Shown: one piece after another, positions 33,976 to 46,264 of the stretch
Layout: each line of letters starts with the position of its first letter
How positions within the stretch are numbered: the stretch's first letter is position 1
DNA from: Turnera subulata
Lineage: Eukaryota > Streptophyta > Magnoliopsida > Malpighiales > Passifloraceae
NCBI GenBank assembly: GCA_028386065.3
Contig: JAKUCV010001741.1
Location: 121,750-185,749, forward strand
Reading direction: 5' to 3'
DNA: 64,000 nucleotides
Program-made: the position numbers and the translations under genes
The notes under the pieces: model-generated
What the model saw: the letters and a program-made list of their open reading frames with translations, nothing else
Database searches by the model: none
Told to the model about the DNA's origin: nothing

Positions 33976-36900
33976 TGAAACACCCGTGTCCCAATTTTAC
34001 AAATAAAATACTTAATCCAAAGGAGTTTACCAAAATGCCCCTGAAACCCGGGACACGAAATCCAATACCAAACATTATCTGAAAATCTTAATAAAGCGAG
34101 ATGTCATAAAGGACAAGAGAAAACCGGCTTATCAAGCCATAAGTCAACCCGACAATCCGCCGAAACATCATCAGGTATCAAATCCCGGCAACCCGCCGAT
34201 AAAGTAATCAAAATCAATAATGACATCTCAACAAAATCCAATGCAGCAGAAGATAAGGATAAAATAAAATCAAAAAAAGAATATGATATGCAAGTCGGCT
34301 CTATGGATCCAACCGGGAGAAGAAGCACAAATACCTGCTCGGATATCCACGTCCGTACTTCGAAAAGGAAGAGAGAGACTGCACGCTAACTAAGAGTCTG
34401 AAAAACAACGGTGGCGATTATGTGAGTCGCCTACTCAGTGAGTAGTATAAATCTAGTTACGCAGGTGTGCAAAGCAAGTTCGAAAGGAAAGTAGAGAAAC
34501 AAACACAAGTAAGCAAACACACAATAACCAGTACTAACATGCCAACCTCATAAAGCAAACAGTTTATATTTTTCATCTGTTGAGTGTTAAGTTTTCTTAT
34601 TATATTTATTATTCAGGGCCCCCTACTGTGTGCGTCGAGCTCGGTCCCGTCTCATGAGACAACCAGGGCGAAAGCCCAATATAACCAGGCATAAAGCTCA
34701 AATATCACCGTAAAGAGAGAGAGAGAGAGACAGAGAGAAAGAGGGAGGTACAAATGGGGAGGTAGAAGGCGGGAGGTAGAACCGGTTATCATAGACCCAT
34801 ATGCTAAACCGCATATACCATGCTATCCCGCATGCAAAAACGAGGGGTATCACTTCCCGCTCGAACCAACCGGTCATCAGCACACAGTAGTCTATCTTCT
34901 ACTGTACATTATTCTTGTTCATACTTAAAAGTTCATGTATGCCAAGAGTTGTGATTTAACAGGGTTGTGTGAATTATTAACTCAATCAAGCATCCGGGTT
35001 TCCAACCCACAGTACATCACACAGATCACCCAAAATCACTCCACATGTTATATCCCATAGTAACTAAAAGTCATGCTCATTAAGCAACAAGTAACACACA
35101 GGCACACAATACAGATCATGGCATGTTGGCAAACAAGGCATATAACTCAGACAGACCAATCTAATAAGAACATGCATACAAACATAAAAAGACTTATAAA
35201 GTCACCTCAACGACGATGACCCTGTGGAGCTTTCCCCAAGACAGATCCTCCAGCTCCCGAGGTATTACCCGTGTCTGAATACCGGCACACACAATAATTA
35301 CAAAACACTTATAGCAAACCGTGCATGCATGATACTTATATGCTCAACTGAGTGAAACCTGACCCAAACTACCCGGTTAAGTAATTTCAGGATCTAAGCC
35401 CAAAAGAGTATATCTCCTCCCAAGAACTCCAAAAGATTGGAACCTAAGGTTTACCAGGCTTAAGCCCATCTAAGTCCAAAATAATTCCTCGGGCCTAAGG
35501 CCCACTACCTTAAGTCTGCAAATAAACCATTTTGTGGATTTGGGCTTAGAGCCCATTCCTTAAAGTCACTATCTAACCAATTATGCCATTGGGCCTCAAG
35601 CCCATATCTTAAGGTCCAACAAAGTCTTAGGGTCTTTAAAGTTAGTTAGTTGGGCCTGGGCACGGTTTTCCTAAATACCGTTCTAAAGTCATTCCCGAGC
35701 CCAAATGTTCTCGGCCTATGGTTCTACCCGTGTCGGTAAATTTCTGGCCACACACTCTCTCACCCCACGGTTTCCACTAACCCGGTATTCCCGATACATG
35801 AAAGTACTTGTTTAATATTACATGCCATGAATGAGATTGAAACATAACAAAAGAGATACCCTCAAGCCAAAAATATTCTGCCTTGTCGGAACAAAACCCG
35901 AGCCTCGCCGGAAAATTCCCTAAAACTACCACAATCCAACAACAACAACATTCACTCCAAAACCCACTGCAGGCAACATCACGGATTAAAGAAAAAGAAA
36001 CTGACAGATTGGATTCTTACCCGTAACACTCGCTGCCCAAATACGGATCAGCTCTGATTATTGACAGCAGCAAAGCCCAATCCCCAACATCCCCGCTGGA
36101 AGACAGAACCGAACCCCAAAATTGGCATATCAACCACACAACCAAGGATTTCACAAAAAAAGGGACTGAAACCGAGGAAGGGACTGGAAGCTTACCGGAA
36201 CCTTGAATCCGTGCACAAGCGACCTCAATACCGTGCACACGCAGCACCAATACAGCCCCGAGCTAACCCCTACACGGAACAGGGCCAGTTCCGGCCAACC
36301 ACCGCAACAACCACACACCCGACCGCCGACCACAACACAGCCGAACCACCAATCACATCAGTACGGAGAGAAAAGGAAGACAAGTAAGAGATAGAAGTAA
36401 CAAAGGCGGCGGTGCTTACCGGAGACGACAGAGAAAGCACCACGAACAAGCGACTCCTCGTCGGTCTTGAACACGCCGGCCCTCGTCTCGATCTTCTCTG
36501 CAACCCGTGGTGGTGGCGGCGTAGAGGGAAGGAAGGAGGACTGCGGCGTGGAGAGAAGGGAGATGGGATGTTGATGATGACGAGAGGGAGAGTGAGAGAG
36601 AGAGAGGGAGAGAGAGAGATGAGAGGAAGAGGGGCGCCGTCGGGTGAGGAGAAGAGAGGAAGAAAAAGAGAAGTGAAGAGAAAAGAAAGAAAGAAAGGGA
36701 AGGGAGTTAGGGTTGGCCGGCCTGGTCCAAAACGACGTCGTTTTGGACTAAGGCGCGGTCAACTCGCCCTTGGTCAACGCCCGCTAGGGTTTGTGGGTTT
36801 TGTTGTTTTTTTTTCCTTTCCTTTTACCCAAAACGACGTAGTTTAATCTAAAACTACCGCAAACCCCGCGTTTCCTCCCGAAACTCGTTTAATCTCCAAC

Positions 36901-37060
36901 GAAAGCCGTACCCGACCTACAAACCACTTAATTCTGATATAACCAAGGTAAAATAATTTATTTCCCTGGTCCAAAAATCCGGAAATTCCTCAAGGGCAAA
37001 ATTGGAATAAAAATTCCGAAAATTCCATAAATTTAAATTATGAAAATCCGGGGCGTCACA
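33976..37060 (-). repeat. Tekay-like 5' LTR (right on + strand)
   Basis: This 3085-bp direct repeat of 26065-29091 starts TGAAACACCCGTGTCCC and ends GGGGCGTCACA on the + strand. It holds (AG)n tracts near 34712-34740 and 36590-36620, and the same five GGGC...GCCC palindromes (about 35458-35665). No gene is called. Confidence 0.92.
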
Positions 37061-37065
37061 ATATT
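37061..37065. repeat. Target-site duplication ATATT, right copy
   Basis: This is identical to 26060-26064 and follows the CA end of the right LTR. Confidence 0.88.
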
Positions 37066-37985
37066 ATTTATTTATTTTTCATAGATGATTTAAATAATAA
37101 TCATAAGGTTGGTTTTTTAACAGTTTATTATTTGGAAAATAGTGTTTGTTGCAAGGAAAAAAAAATGAGTATTAATCTGCTAAGCTGAGAAGGATGCATG
37201 GATAATTGAAATAAGGGTGGCTCGATTAAGGAAACCATTGAACACAAAATTGCAGGACCAAATAATCAGTCTTGTTATTGATAAAGAAGTGAAACAGTTT
37301 TATTATTCTCTCCCGTGAATGGTAATGATAGATATGATAAATAAATAATTAATGATGTTGTTACTTTTGTACATGTAAGGCTACACTGATGCGTATACAT
37401 ACTGACCATTTTTGTGCCAAATTAGAAGAGGGAATAGTGTATAGAATTTTCAACCTATGAGTGTTACATATGACAACGCTACATACTAGTAAAAGATCTT
37501 TGGAAACAACAATTTTTTTTGCTATAACAAAATTAGAACAAGTAGTGAGAGATGTTGGAAATCGTTTAATTTTGTCAATCGAGAAGATGCAATACTACTA
37601 TTTATTTATTAGGTAAGATACAAAAAAAAGTTATATTGGTAGATGTGCTTTTTATTTTATTGTGAATATACATCATCTTTGCAGACTAAAAATAAAAAAT
37701 TAAATTTTATATTCTTTATATGATAAATTTAATTATAATATTATTTATTGGAATATAACATAAAAATTTAAAACGATTTAAAATAAGATTTTAAATTTAA
37801 AAATATGAGAAGTTAGTATATTCTTAATATTTGATTTTTCTATTATATTTTATTTCATTATATTTTTATAATTAGTATAAAACCAAATATTTATGGTAAG
37901 ATTGTATGGTAAACCGAGTGAACACGATAGGTGTGAGTTATAAAGCTTTGAGAAGGAGTGAGAGTATTTTATTCTTACAATAGGG
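37066..37985. other. AT-rich intergenic sequence upstream of SMU1
   Basis: No gene is seen in about 0.9 kb. The segment around 37680-37870 is very AT-rich. It separates the Tekay-like element from the SMU1 promoter. Confidence 0.5.
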
Positions 37986-37987
37986 TG

Positions 37988-38011
37988 TGGGCCGGATGGG
38001 ATCGTTGGGCC
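37988..38011 (+). promoter_or_regulatory. Two site-II (TGGGCC) boxes upstream of SMU1
   Basis: TGGGCC occurs at 37988-37993 and 38006-38011, 18 bp apart, about 180-200 bp before the SMU1 ATG. Site-II TGGGCC/T boxes are known TCP-factor targets in promoters of plant housekeeping and ribosomal genes, often together with a telo-box. The function here is inferred. Confidence 0.55.
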
Positions 38012-38113
38012 AAGTTTTGGATCTCAATCAATGAAAATGGGGGAGGAAATGAGTATCGCACAACCACAACCGTCTCGTCCTGCTATTAGACAACGGAACT
38101 AAACGGAAGGAAA

Positions 38114-38163
38114 CCCCCCGCCCGCCCGCCCGCCCGCTTTCTTCAAATACCAAAAACCCTAAA
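38114..38163 (+). promoter_or_regulatory. SMU1 leader: (CCCG)n tract and telo-box
   Basis: A run of about six CCCG units (38114-38137) is followed by a telo-box AAACCCTAAAA within 38154-38164, about 30 bp before the ATG. Telo-boxes next to site-II motifs are typical of constitutively expressed plant genes. The CCCG tract is a simple repeat likely to vary in length. Confidence 0.55.
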
Positions 38164-38191
38164 ACTCTAGCAAACTAACAGTGAACAAGCA

Positions 38192-41100
38192 ATGACACTA
38201 GAAATCGAGGCTCGAGAGTAAGTTGATGGTTTCAATTCTGCTTTTTTTTGCTTTTTTTTATTTATTTATTTTGTATTATTTAATTTTCCCCGGGAACAAA
38301 AAAGGAAAAGAAGAAAGTTGCATTGAGTGAATGGATGAATGAATTTGTGGTGTGGGTGTGGGTGTGGCAGCGTAATAAAGATAGTGTTGCAGTTCTGCAA
38401 AGAGCATTCGCTGCACCAGACCTTCCAGACGCTACAGAACGAGTGCCAGGTGTCCCTCAACACCGTCGACAGCATCGAGACCTTCGTCTCCGACATCAAC
38501 AGCGGCCGATGGGACGCCATTTTGCCCCAGGTCGCCCAGCTTAAGCTCCCCAGGAACAAATTAGAGGATTTGTACGAACAGGTCTGTCTGTCTGTCTGTC
38601 AGTCAGTCACGGTTACCCTCTCCCTCTCCCTCGTTGTTGTTTCCATACAAAACATATATTTAGTCTTCTTCGGCTTTTGTAGTATTTTCTTTCTTCTTCT
38701 TACGGTGTTATACATTTATTATGGGGGCATTGCATTGTCTAGATTGTTCTGGAGATGATAGAACTTAGAGAGCTGGACACGGCTCGGGCTATATTGAGAC
38801 AGACGCAGGCGATGGGGGTGATGAAGCAGGAGCAGCCTGAGAGATACCTCCGCCTCGAACATCTTTTAGTCAGAACTTATTTCGATCCAAATGAGGTTTC
38901 ATCACTCACATGCTTACCTTCCTTAACTCTTTTTACCATCTTTTACTTCAATGTGGTGCTGAATGTTAATCCTCAACATGCCAGGCTTACCAAGAGTCAA
39001 CCAAGGAGAAACGCCGTGCCCAAATTGCCCAAGGTCTTCCCTATTTCTATTCCCCCAGTCTTACTCTCGTGCATTCTATTTTTCAGACTCCAATCACTCA
39101 TTTCTCTCATCACATGTTCCATCCATTTGGACGGAGATGAATTTACTGGATTCTTAGAGGATGATGTTCTAGTATTGTCTAGTATTCCCACCGGTTATGC
39201 GTTTATGATGCTTCGCATTTTCCTTTTCCTTCTCCTTTAATCAATACATTTCCTTCTGTTGCTTTCAGCTCTTGCTGCCGAAGTAAGTGTTGTTCCACCT
39301 TCAAGACTAATGGCTCTAATTGGCCAAGCTCTAAAGTGGCAGCAGCACCAAGGTAACCTTCTGCCTTTTGTTATGCTCGTTTCCAATATTTGAGGTGAAT
39401 ATTTATGATAAGCCAATGGTGCTTCCTCAATATTTCGTCGATGTCCACATTTAATTCATTCCTACTTTTTGACTGGCTATTTCAGGATTGCTTCCTCCTG
39501 GAACACAGTTTGACTTATTTCGAGGTACAGCTGCTATGAAACAAGATGTAGACGACATGTACCCAACGACTCTTGCGCACACCATTAAGGTAGGGTATCG
39601 TGTATTTATGTAATACTTTTTCTTGTTTCTATCATGAATCAAAACAATGACTATTTTTCTATGATGTGAAAATATTTTAACTGTCTGCCAACTAATTGCT
39701 ACTGCTCAATACAAATGTTGCTATAGCAATTTTAATTGTATTTCCTCTGCAGTTTGGTACAAAAAGTCATGCAGAATGTGCTCGGTTTTCACCAGATGGG
39801 CAGTTTCTTGTCTCATGTTCTGTTGATGGCTTTATTGAGGTATCATTTTCTTAAAATTTTCAGAGTTACATAGTTGTGGATTGAATCTATGTAATATATT
39901 CATTGCCATGATCTCACTAGGTATGGGATTATATAAGTGGAAAGCTGAAGAAAGATCTGCAATACCAGGCTGATGTGAGTCCTCACTGTAGCTCCTTTTC
40001 TCTTTTTTCTTTTTTGGTTCCAATTTACATACTGAAACAAGAAACTATCATGTTCTGTGTTTTGATTGCTATGATACTATAATATATTTGTAGCATTGAA
40101 GTTGAGTAACTAGCAAACGTTTGCTGACTATGCACCCTTCCTTGCTTTCACATATATTTAACACTACATAATGTAATTCTCAAATATCTGGACATCATAT
40201 ATGATTAGAAGCTCTTAGATATCGCACCGCACCTGCTACCATCCATCATGAAACACTTCCACATCACACTGGAGCTAGGCTGCTCTGTTGATTGCTTTTT
40301 CTGCATTTATGAGGACGGTTATTTTGATTTACATCTTATGCATGAACTTAGTGCATCTATCAGGTCTATACCAGAAGATGTTCTTACAAACAGTTTATAA
40401 TAGATAATAAGATGATATTTCTCATCTCTCTTTTGTTCATTTTATATTTCAGAAAGATTTCTCTTTCGACATTTGCCCTCAATGAAGTGTTTGCTATTTG
40501 CTTATTTTGCTGCTGTGGAATATTTTCAGGAAACTTTTATGATGCATGATGATCCTGTGCTCTGTGTCGATTGTAGCCGAGATTCTGAGCTATTGGCATC
40601 TGGCTCCCAGGATGGAAAGATTAAAGTAAGTTTTCTTCTTGTACAAGCTTGGATCTAGTTGTACTTCTGAATTCTATCTCTGTCTCCATCTAATATATCT
40701 CGGTCTCATCTTCTATTTGACTGCTTTGCATCTGTGAATGTGTCCTTTGTGAATTCTTCCAATTGAAAATGATGTTATATTGTTCACAAATTTGTTGCAA
40801 AAATGTGATTCCTGGAATATGTTTTTCCTTTGAGATGTGAAACAGCCCAAATCTGAATAGGAAAAAATGTTATCTTTCATTAACACATGAAGCACTTTGT
40901 TTTTTTGTACTTTTGTTCACAGTGCTTGTAAGCACTAAGCTTTTCCATGATTGAGCAGCCCTGTTTGTTCTCATCTGCATTTAGTTGTCAGTCGTACAAT
41001 GCAAAGATAGTGGCAAGCCTCTTGGCATCTGAACGTTCCAAAAACTGACTTCCTTCTAGTGCTGAATAATCTGATGACTGTCATTGTCTTCCATTTCTGA

Positions 41101-44100
41101 AAAGGGTAGGTCCATTAAATTCACCGCATCACAGTTGAGCAGAGGTAATAGTTAAGGTTGAAATGTCTTCTAGGGCAGATGGTAAGGAACACTTTAAAAA
41201 GGAGTCTCCAGAAAACCTAAACTGTTATTAGGTATGCTTTCTTGTGCCTCTGTTATGAGCCCAAAATTTCAATTCCTAGTTCTTGTAAGGCAAAGTGTCC
41301 TGTCCTGTGCCCTCTATTTCATTGATATTGGTTTGTGACAGAAAAGCTTTGGTATAACGTTATTCGCAGCAACTTGAGTTTTAAGTCTTGTTTATTTCGC
41401 TTGTTGAAAACTGTTGGAAAACTGAAACTGTTGTAAGCATTATTTTTCTATGCTTTTCTGTTAAGAGCCAAAAGTTTCTATTCCCTAGTTCATTGTAAGG
41501 CTGTCTTGTCCTGTGCCTTCTACTTCATTGACACTATTTTTACCTGATAGAGAAACTCTGACATGGGCATGTCCAGTAGTTAGCAACTTGAGTTTAAGTC
41601 CTGTTTATTTTTCTATTGAAAACCTATGTTAAATTCATATCTCTCTCAGGTTTGGCGAATTAGGACAGGTCAATGCTTGCGCCGATTGGAACGGGCACAT
41701 TCTCAGGGAGTAACCAGTCTTGCTTTTTCTCGCGATGGAACTCAGCTGCTTAGTGCTTCCTTTGACAGCACAGCCAGGTTCTACTAAGTTACTCAGTTTC
41801 CCTTGTTGCATATTTCTTCCCTGTGCCAAGTTAGATCTGTTTCATAGCTATGCCACACACTTGTTGGGGAATATGGAATGACCTAGATTCAATTTTGCCT
41901 TGGAGTAGAGACACCATATAACTGATATAAAAGCGATGGAACCTCATTAACTAATTGCGGTAGTGGAATTTTTTGTCTTGAAAAAAGACGTGGTATGTAA
42001 ATGACTGTTTATTTGTATTTCATTCTTCCGTGGTTCTAAAAGTTTTTAGGTGAACAATCTGTTTGTTATTATTTCCTTTTTGATGAAAAAATCTGTGTTA
42101 TTGTAGAATCCATGGCTTAAAGTCGGGGAAGTTGTTGAAAGAATTTCGTGGTCATACATCTTATGTGAATGATGCTATCTTTACTAGTGATGGGACTCGT
42201 GTAATTACTGCCTCGAGTGATTGCACTGTCAAGGTGAGACTGGGAGTTAGGTACTTTTAAGTTAGGGGCTCTATTGTTTGGTGACATTTTATTAATCTTG
42301 CTTCCTTCACTTATTTCCTTTGACAGGTTTGGGATATGAAATCTACGGACTGTATACATACATTTAGGCCACCGCCTCCTCTGAGGGTACATTTTCCCCA
42401 AGCTAGTGCATGCTAATGGGTTGTGTAGTTTGGCTGTCTTGTGTCAGGTCATTTATTTGCAGAGAATGCTGTATCTATTATATTTCTGACTAAGTGTTGG
42501 AACTTTTTTTTCCTGGCGGTGCTAGGGAGGTGATGCCTCGGTGAACTCTGTCCATCTTTTCCCAAAAAACACTGATCAAATTGTTGTATGCAACAAGACA
42601 TCGTCAATATGTATTATGACACTTCAAGGGCAGGTTAGTCCTTTTTATTCAAGCTAATATAATTCTTATCTGCTGCATCTAGCTGCTTCGCCTCAGCCCC
42701 TCATTTTCTTTTGGCTAGTGTTGACAGATGGCTATCGTTATGCTTCTCCAGGAAGAAGTTATGCAATTTTGTCTAGATAAAGTTCCACTTTGGTTGCATG
42801 GATTAGAAGAATTTTATTGATATTCTTGGTCATAAATTGCATAAAAGTTCCTTTCTATATCATCTCCATGTTCTACTCATCTTGCATATTTTTCTGTGCT
42901 TGCCTTTTCTTTCGTGCTTCTTAAGAGCTTCTCTTGGAAAAAGCAAATAATTTCCAATACTTATTGCTTACCTATGCAGAGTGTTGTAGCTGTTATGTTG
43001 GTTCTGTGGATGTTGGAAAGCGTTTTGGTTACTAATAATTTCCTGGAGGATTTGATTGTTTTGGGTGTTAAAGAATTCATTATAATTTCCTTTTCTAACA
43101 TTCTGATGCAGGTGGTTAAGAGCTTCTCTTCCGGTAAAAGAGAAGGTGGAGATTTTGTTGCAGCTTGTGTATCCCCAAAAGGAGAGTGGATATACTGTGT
43201 CGGTGAAGACAGGTATTGCTAAGTTCCTTTGCCTCTTGGCGTAGAATGCAAAGTTTCGTTTAGTTGTTTGTTTCAGAAAGCCTGTTAGGAATAGAAGAAA
43301 AAAAGAAGCCGGTAACTTTTATTTTAGAATGGCCATGTAAGATGATCTAGTGATGCATCTGTTGTAAAATTTATCCTATTGCTTACCATAATTGAAACCA
43401 GGCTTGTAAGATAAGTCTACAAACTTGTTGTCTAGAAATATGTAAATTCTAGAGGCCTGGCCAGTTTAGTTTCGTGAGCACTATTTGGAAAATTAAGCTT
43501 GATGTGCACTCATACTGTACGCAAGTTATGGCTTCAAGAATCCTGAAGTATGTAACTGACACCCTTGGGATCGAATAACTGTTGGGTTCCTCTCCTGCTC
43601 CAACTATTTGGAAGATTTTTTTTTTTAATGCTAGAAGAGTATCCCTGTCGACTACGGGACTAATCTCTTCCCGTGGCTCGACGCATCACTCTTGTGAGAT
43701 GGGACTACTATCAACAGCACAATTTCCATAGACCCCCTTCCACCAGGACTCAAAAATTCGGAAGATTCCTTTAGCTGATTTCATCTTTATGAAATCTTTG
43801 GATATCTTCGTGGTTTTATCTGTTGGACTATCAATCTTGTTGTTTGTTTAAGCTCCATCTTTCTGTTCGAAATCTCTTTATTCTTAGAAGCAGCAACTGT
43901 TTCAACGGGTGATCAACTGAAGCTGTGGAGAGGAAATGGCAAAGAGGGAAGAAACTAAAAATATGAAGTGACGCTTGTGGATGCTCCAAGTCCAATCTTG
44001 ATTTTTTTTAATAAAACAGGACATGATATTGTTTCAGTACATGCTCTGTTCCGCACTTGGTTTTCTTCATTTAACAGTGTCGGATTGTTATTTACAGGAT

Positions 44101-44795
44101 TTGGTAGTTAATTTAAAGTAGTATCACAATTAAGAAATCAGTTTTCAATTGGTAACATTAAATTATCCATTGCTTCAGTCATCATAGAGTGACATATCAT
44201 GGTACTGAATATCCAGCAGATTTACCTCTGTTGTTATTATGAAATTATGCTTCTCGTGCTGCTCCTTCTGAGTTTACAGTCATTTTCTGCAATTTATCTG
44301 TAGGAATATATACTGCTTCAGCCACCAATCTGGTAAACTGGAGCATCTTATGAAGGTGAGTCTTTAACTGGGGATTTGCTCGTCTTGCTTCATGTTCTGT
44401 CTTTATGTTTTGTGTTTGTTTATTCTGTCATGGCAACATGCTATTTTTCGACAGTTCAATGACAATATTCTTTTTGTATCCAATGTAATGCTGTCAACAC
44501 CCTTAAAGACAAATAAAATGAGGAAAAAAACCTGATTTACTTTGTTACAGTTATTAGCAGCAGACTTTAATGGCGAAAAAATTAACCCTTTCATAGTCTG
44601 TACTTTTGTTTTAATTTTCACTGTTTCATATGGTAATGTTTTTTTTTTTTTTAATTCCCCCGGTGTCATCTTTTTTTTTGTTTTGGGCACCGGCAGGTTC
44701 ACGAGAAGGATGTAATCGGGGTCACTCATCATCCCCACAGAAATCTTGTTGCAACCTACGGCGAAGACTGCACGATGAAATTATGGAAGCCATGA
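38192..44795 (+). CDS. SMU1: WD40 repeat-containing protein SMU1, 16 exons
   Basis: SMU1 is a nuclear spliceosome-associated protein that acts in pre-mRNA splicing, with RED as its known partner. Coding exons: 38192-38217, 38371-38581, 38743-38895, 38985-39033, 39269-39352, 39486-39589, 39753-39839, 39921-39974, 40530-40625, 41650-41777, 42107-42233, 42327-42386, 42526-42633, 43112-43212, 44304-44355 and 44697-44795. All introns are GT-AG, phases agree, and the sum is 1539 nt, giving 512 aa, the usual SMU1 length (about 511-513). The start MTLEIEARD is the conserved family N-terminus. LisH and CTLH motifs span residues about 6-92 ([39 protein letters not shown]). Seven WD40 repeats fill residues about 210-512, with [28 protein letters not shown] and [11 protein letters not shown]. 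The end DCTMKLWKP is complete. No broken residue is seen; the gene looks functional. Confidence 0.95.
41234..41625. repeat. Diverged tandem duplication in SMU1 intron 9
   Basis: Two units of about 180 bp (41234-41410 and 41445-41625) share CTAGTTC.TTGTAAGGC, GTCCTGTGCC.TCTA and TTAGCAACTTGAGTTT-type blocks in the same order, with many substitutions. They lie wholly within the intron and do not touch splice sites. Confidence 0.6.
43618..43759 (-). mobile_element. SINE insertion in SMU1 intron 14
   Basis: This is a 142-bp insert flanked by GGAAGATT duplications (43610-43617 and 43760-43767). On the - strand it has a tRNA-like B-box region (TTTGAGTCCTGG) near its 5' end and finishes in an A-rich tail (the T-run at 43618-43626 on +). 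These are the features of a tRNA-derived plant SINE. It lies in the largest intron, away from splice sites. An A box is not clear. Confidence 0.6.
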
Positions 44796-46160
44796 CTTTA
44801 TACATATGTTTGAGCCAAAAATTCAGTGTTCACAACATAAGCTTTCAGACTGGAGAACTGCCAGCGTTTGTATAACTTGTTTACTCGTTATTAACAAAGA
44901 TCTTTCAAGTGCAGATATGCAATCTTAGAGAGTCATCTTTCACTCGCCTCTTAAGAATACCAGAGAGGAGGATGGATAGGATTGATTGGTAACAGTACGC
45001 CAGAATACCCTGAGAAAGCATAGGTTGCTTTTGTTTAGTTGCTTGTATCAATCTAGAGAGGTTCCGTCCTTGTAAGGCAAGCTGCCTTGAAGCTTCAAAC
45101 ATTTCCCATGTATAGCCTAGTAGTTTTATATGGTAACTATGCTACTTCAATGAGTCGCTGAAGCTGGCTATATATTTCTCAATTTATTTTCAAATATTAT
45201 TGAATGAATCACTATTTTATAACTTTTTTTTTGGTTATTATTACTGTTAGTGAAATTTTTCTATCTACTCTTTTTATAGGAGACAATCAGTAGTTTAGCG
45301 TCGGCTCCATGATGATTTGATCCTATTTATCTCCGGTACCTTTGCAACAGTCTTTAGACTTTTCAGCAAAAAGTATGCAGGATTTCTATTTTGTTTTAAA
45401 TCTTATCAATTCCAAACAGAGTCCATCTGTGAATAGCAGCGGTTTAGAAATAGGGAACAGCATACAAGGTTAGCTTGGCTGGATGAAGGGGAGCATATTG
45501 CATAGGTAGTGGATAAGTGGAGATACTCTGTCTACGGAATTTGTCATGAAGCTGGGTTTTAGGCATTTGAGAATCCAAGGTGGGATGCATGTGCAGTAAG
45601 AAATAATTGGTGGATTTGGGGACTGCCCCTTATCATCGCAGTGTGTATTCCTTTTAGAACAACATAAATAATGTTTAGTTACAACTTACAATCCTTTATA
45701 AATAAGTAAAAATGGTGGTGGTATTAAGAAAAATTAGGATCTAACATTGTCCAGGAGAATTCCTTTTTATCTATCTAATAGGGTTCTTGTGAAATTGGGA
45801 GTTCCTCCCAACTTGGCCACTAAGAAGTAAGAAGATTTGAGTCCAAAGCCTCCTCATCTGAAACCTGCTAGGGGTATTATTATCTCTTGGCCGGCCTTTC
45901 AATTTTAACACATAATCTTCCCCAACCCAGATAATGTTGAGGGCAGGAGCAGGGCTAAACTTCCCCCTTCCAAAACAATAAAAAGCAACAGCCTGCTCAT
46001 TCACGCCCCTGATGAGGTGTGTGAGAGCACAATAGAATCTGCCTTGAAAGCATAAAAAGAAATAGGAAAAAAAGGAAATGATTTGTTTCCCCTAAGATTT
46101 TCTAGAAATAATAATAGTAAGGGTTCTTGCGTTTGCTTAATTAATTTGGCGGCAAAGGCT
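44796..46160. other. SMU1 downstream region and intergenic spacer
   Basis: No further gene is recognised between SMU1 and the PPR gene. The first few hundred bases are probably the SMU1 3' UTR; AATAAA-like signals are present but none is decisive. Confidence 0.45.
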
Positions 46161-46162
46161 TT

Positions 46163-46262
46163 TCCCTCCCTCCCTCCCTCCTAATTTGTCGAAACATTCT
46201 TTCTCCATCCCTGTCATCCGGCTGGCTGGCTGGCTGGCTGGCTGGGTGGCTGGCTTGCTTGC
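46163..46262. repeat. (CCCT)n and (GGCT)n microsatellites before the PPR gene
   Basis: A CCCT-rich tract lies at 46163-46181, and GGCT units run from about 46220 to 46255, ending within 10 bases of the PPR start codon. They probably form the 5' UTR, and length variation there could affect translation. Confidence 0.7.
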
Positions 46263-46264
46263 AA

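Larger units (their letters stand above)
26065..37060 (-). mobile_element. Chromodomain Ty3/Gypsy LTR retrotransposon (Tekay/Del-like), full length, mutated
   Basis: This 11.0-kb element lies in reverse orientation. In element order it has a 5' LTR (37060-33976), an initiator-Met-like primer site, gag, protease, RT, RNase H, integrase, chromodomain, purine tract and 3' LTR (29091-26065). LTR termini are TG..CA and are bordered by ATATT duplications. Over about 385 compared bases the LTRs differ at about 16 positions (~4%), mostly transitions. The right LTR also has a segment of about 45 bp (near 36106-36150) that the left lacks. The chromodomain after integrase and the gag style place it among chromoviruses, most likely Tekay. 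Several nonsense codons and one frameshift make it non-autonomous. Confidence 0.92.

Noticed and set aside
40473..40658. Short frame overlapping SMU1 exon 9
   Set aside because: It is exon 9 read into its flanking introns, not a separate gene.
46259..46264. Upstream TTG start for the PPR protein
   Set aside because: Non-ATG initiation is not expected here; ATG 46265 is in frame two codons later.
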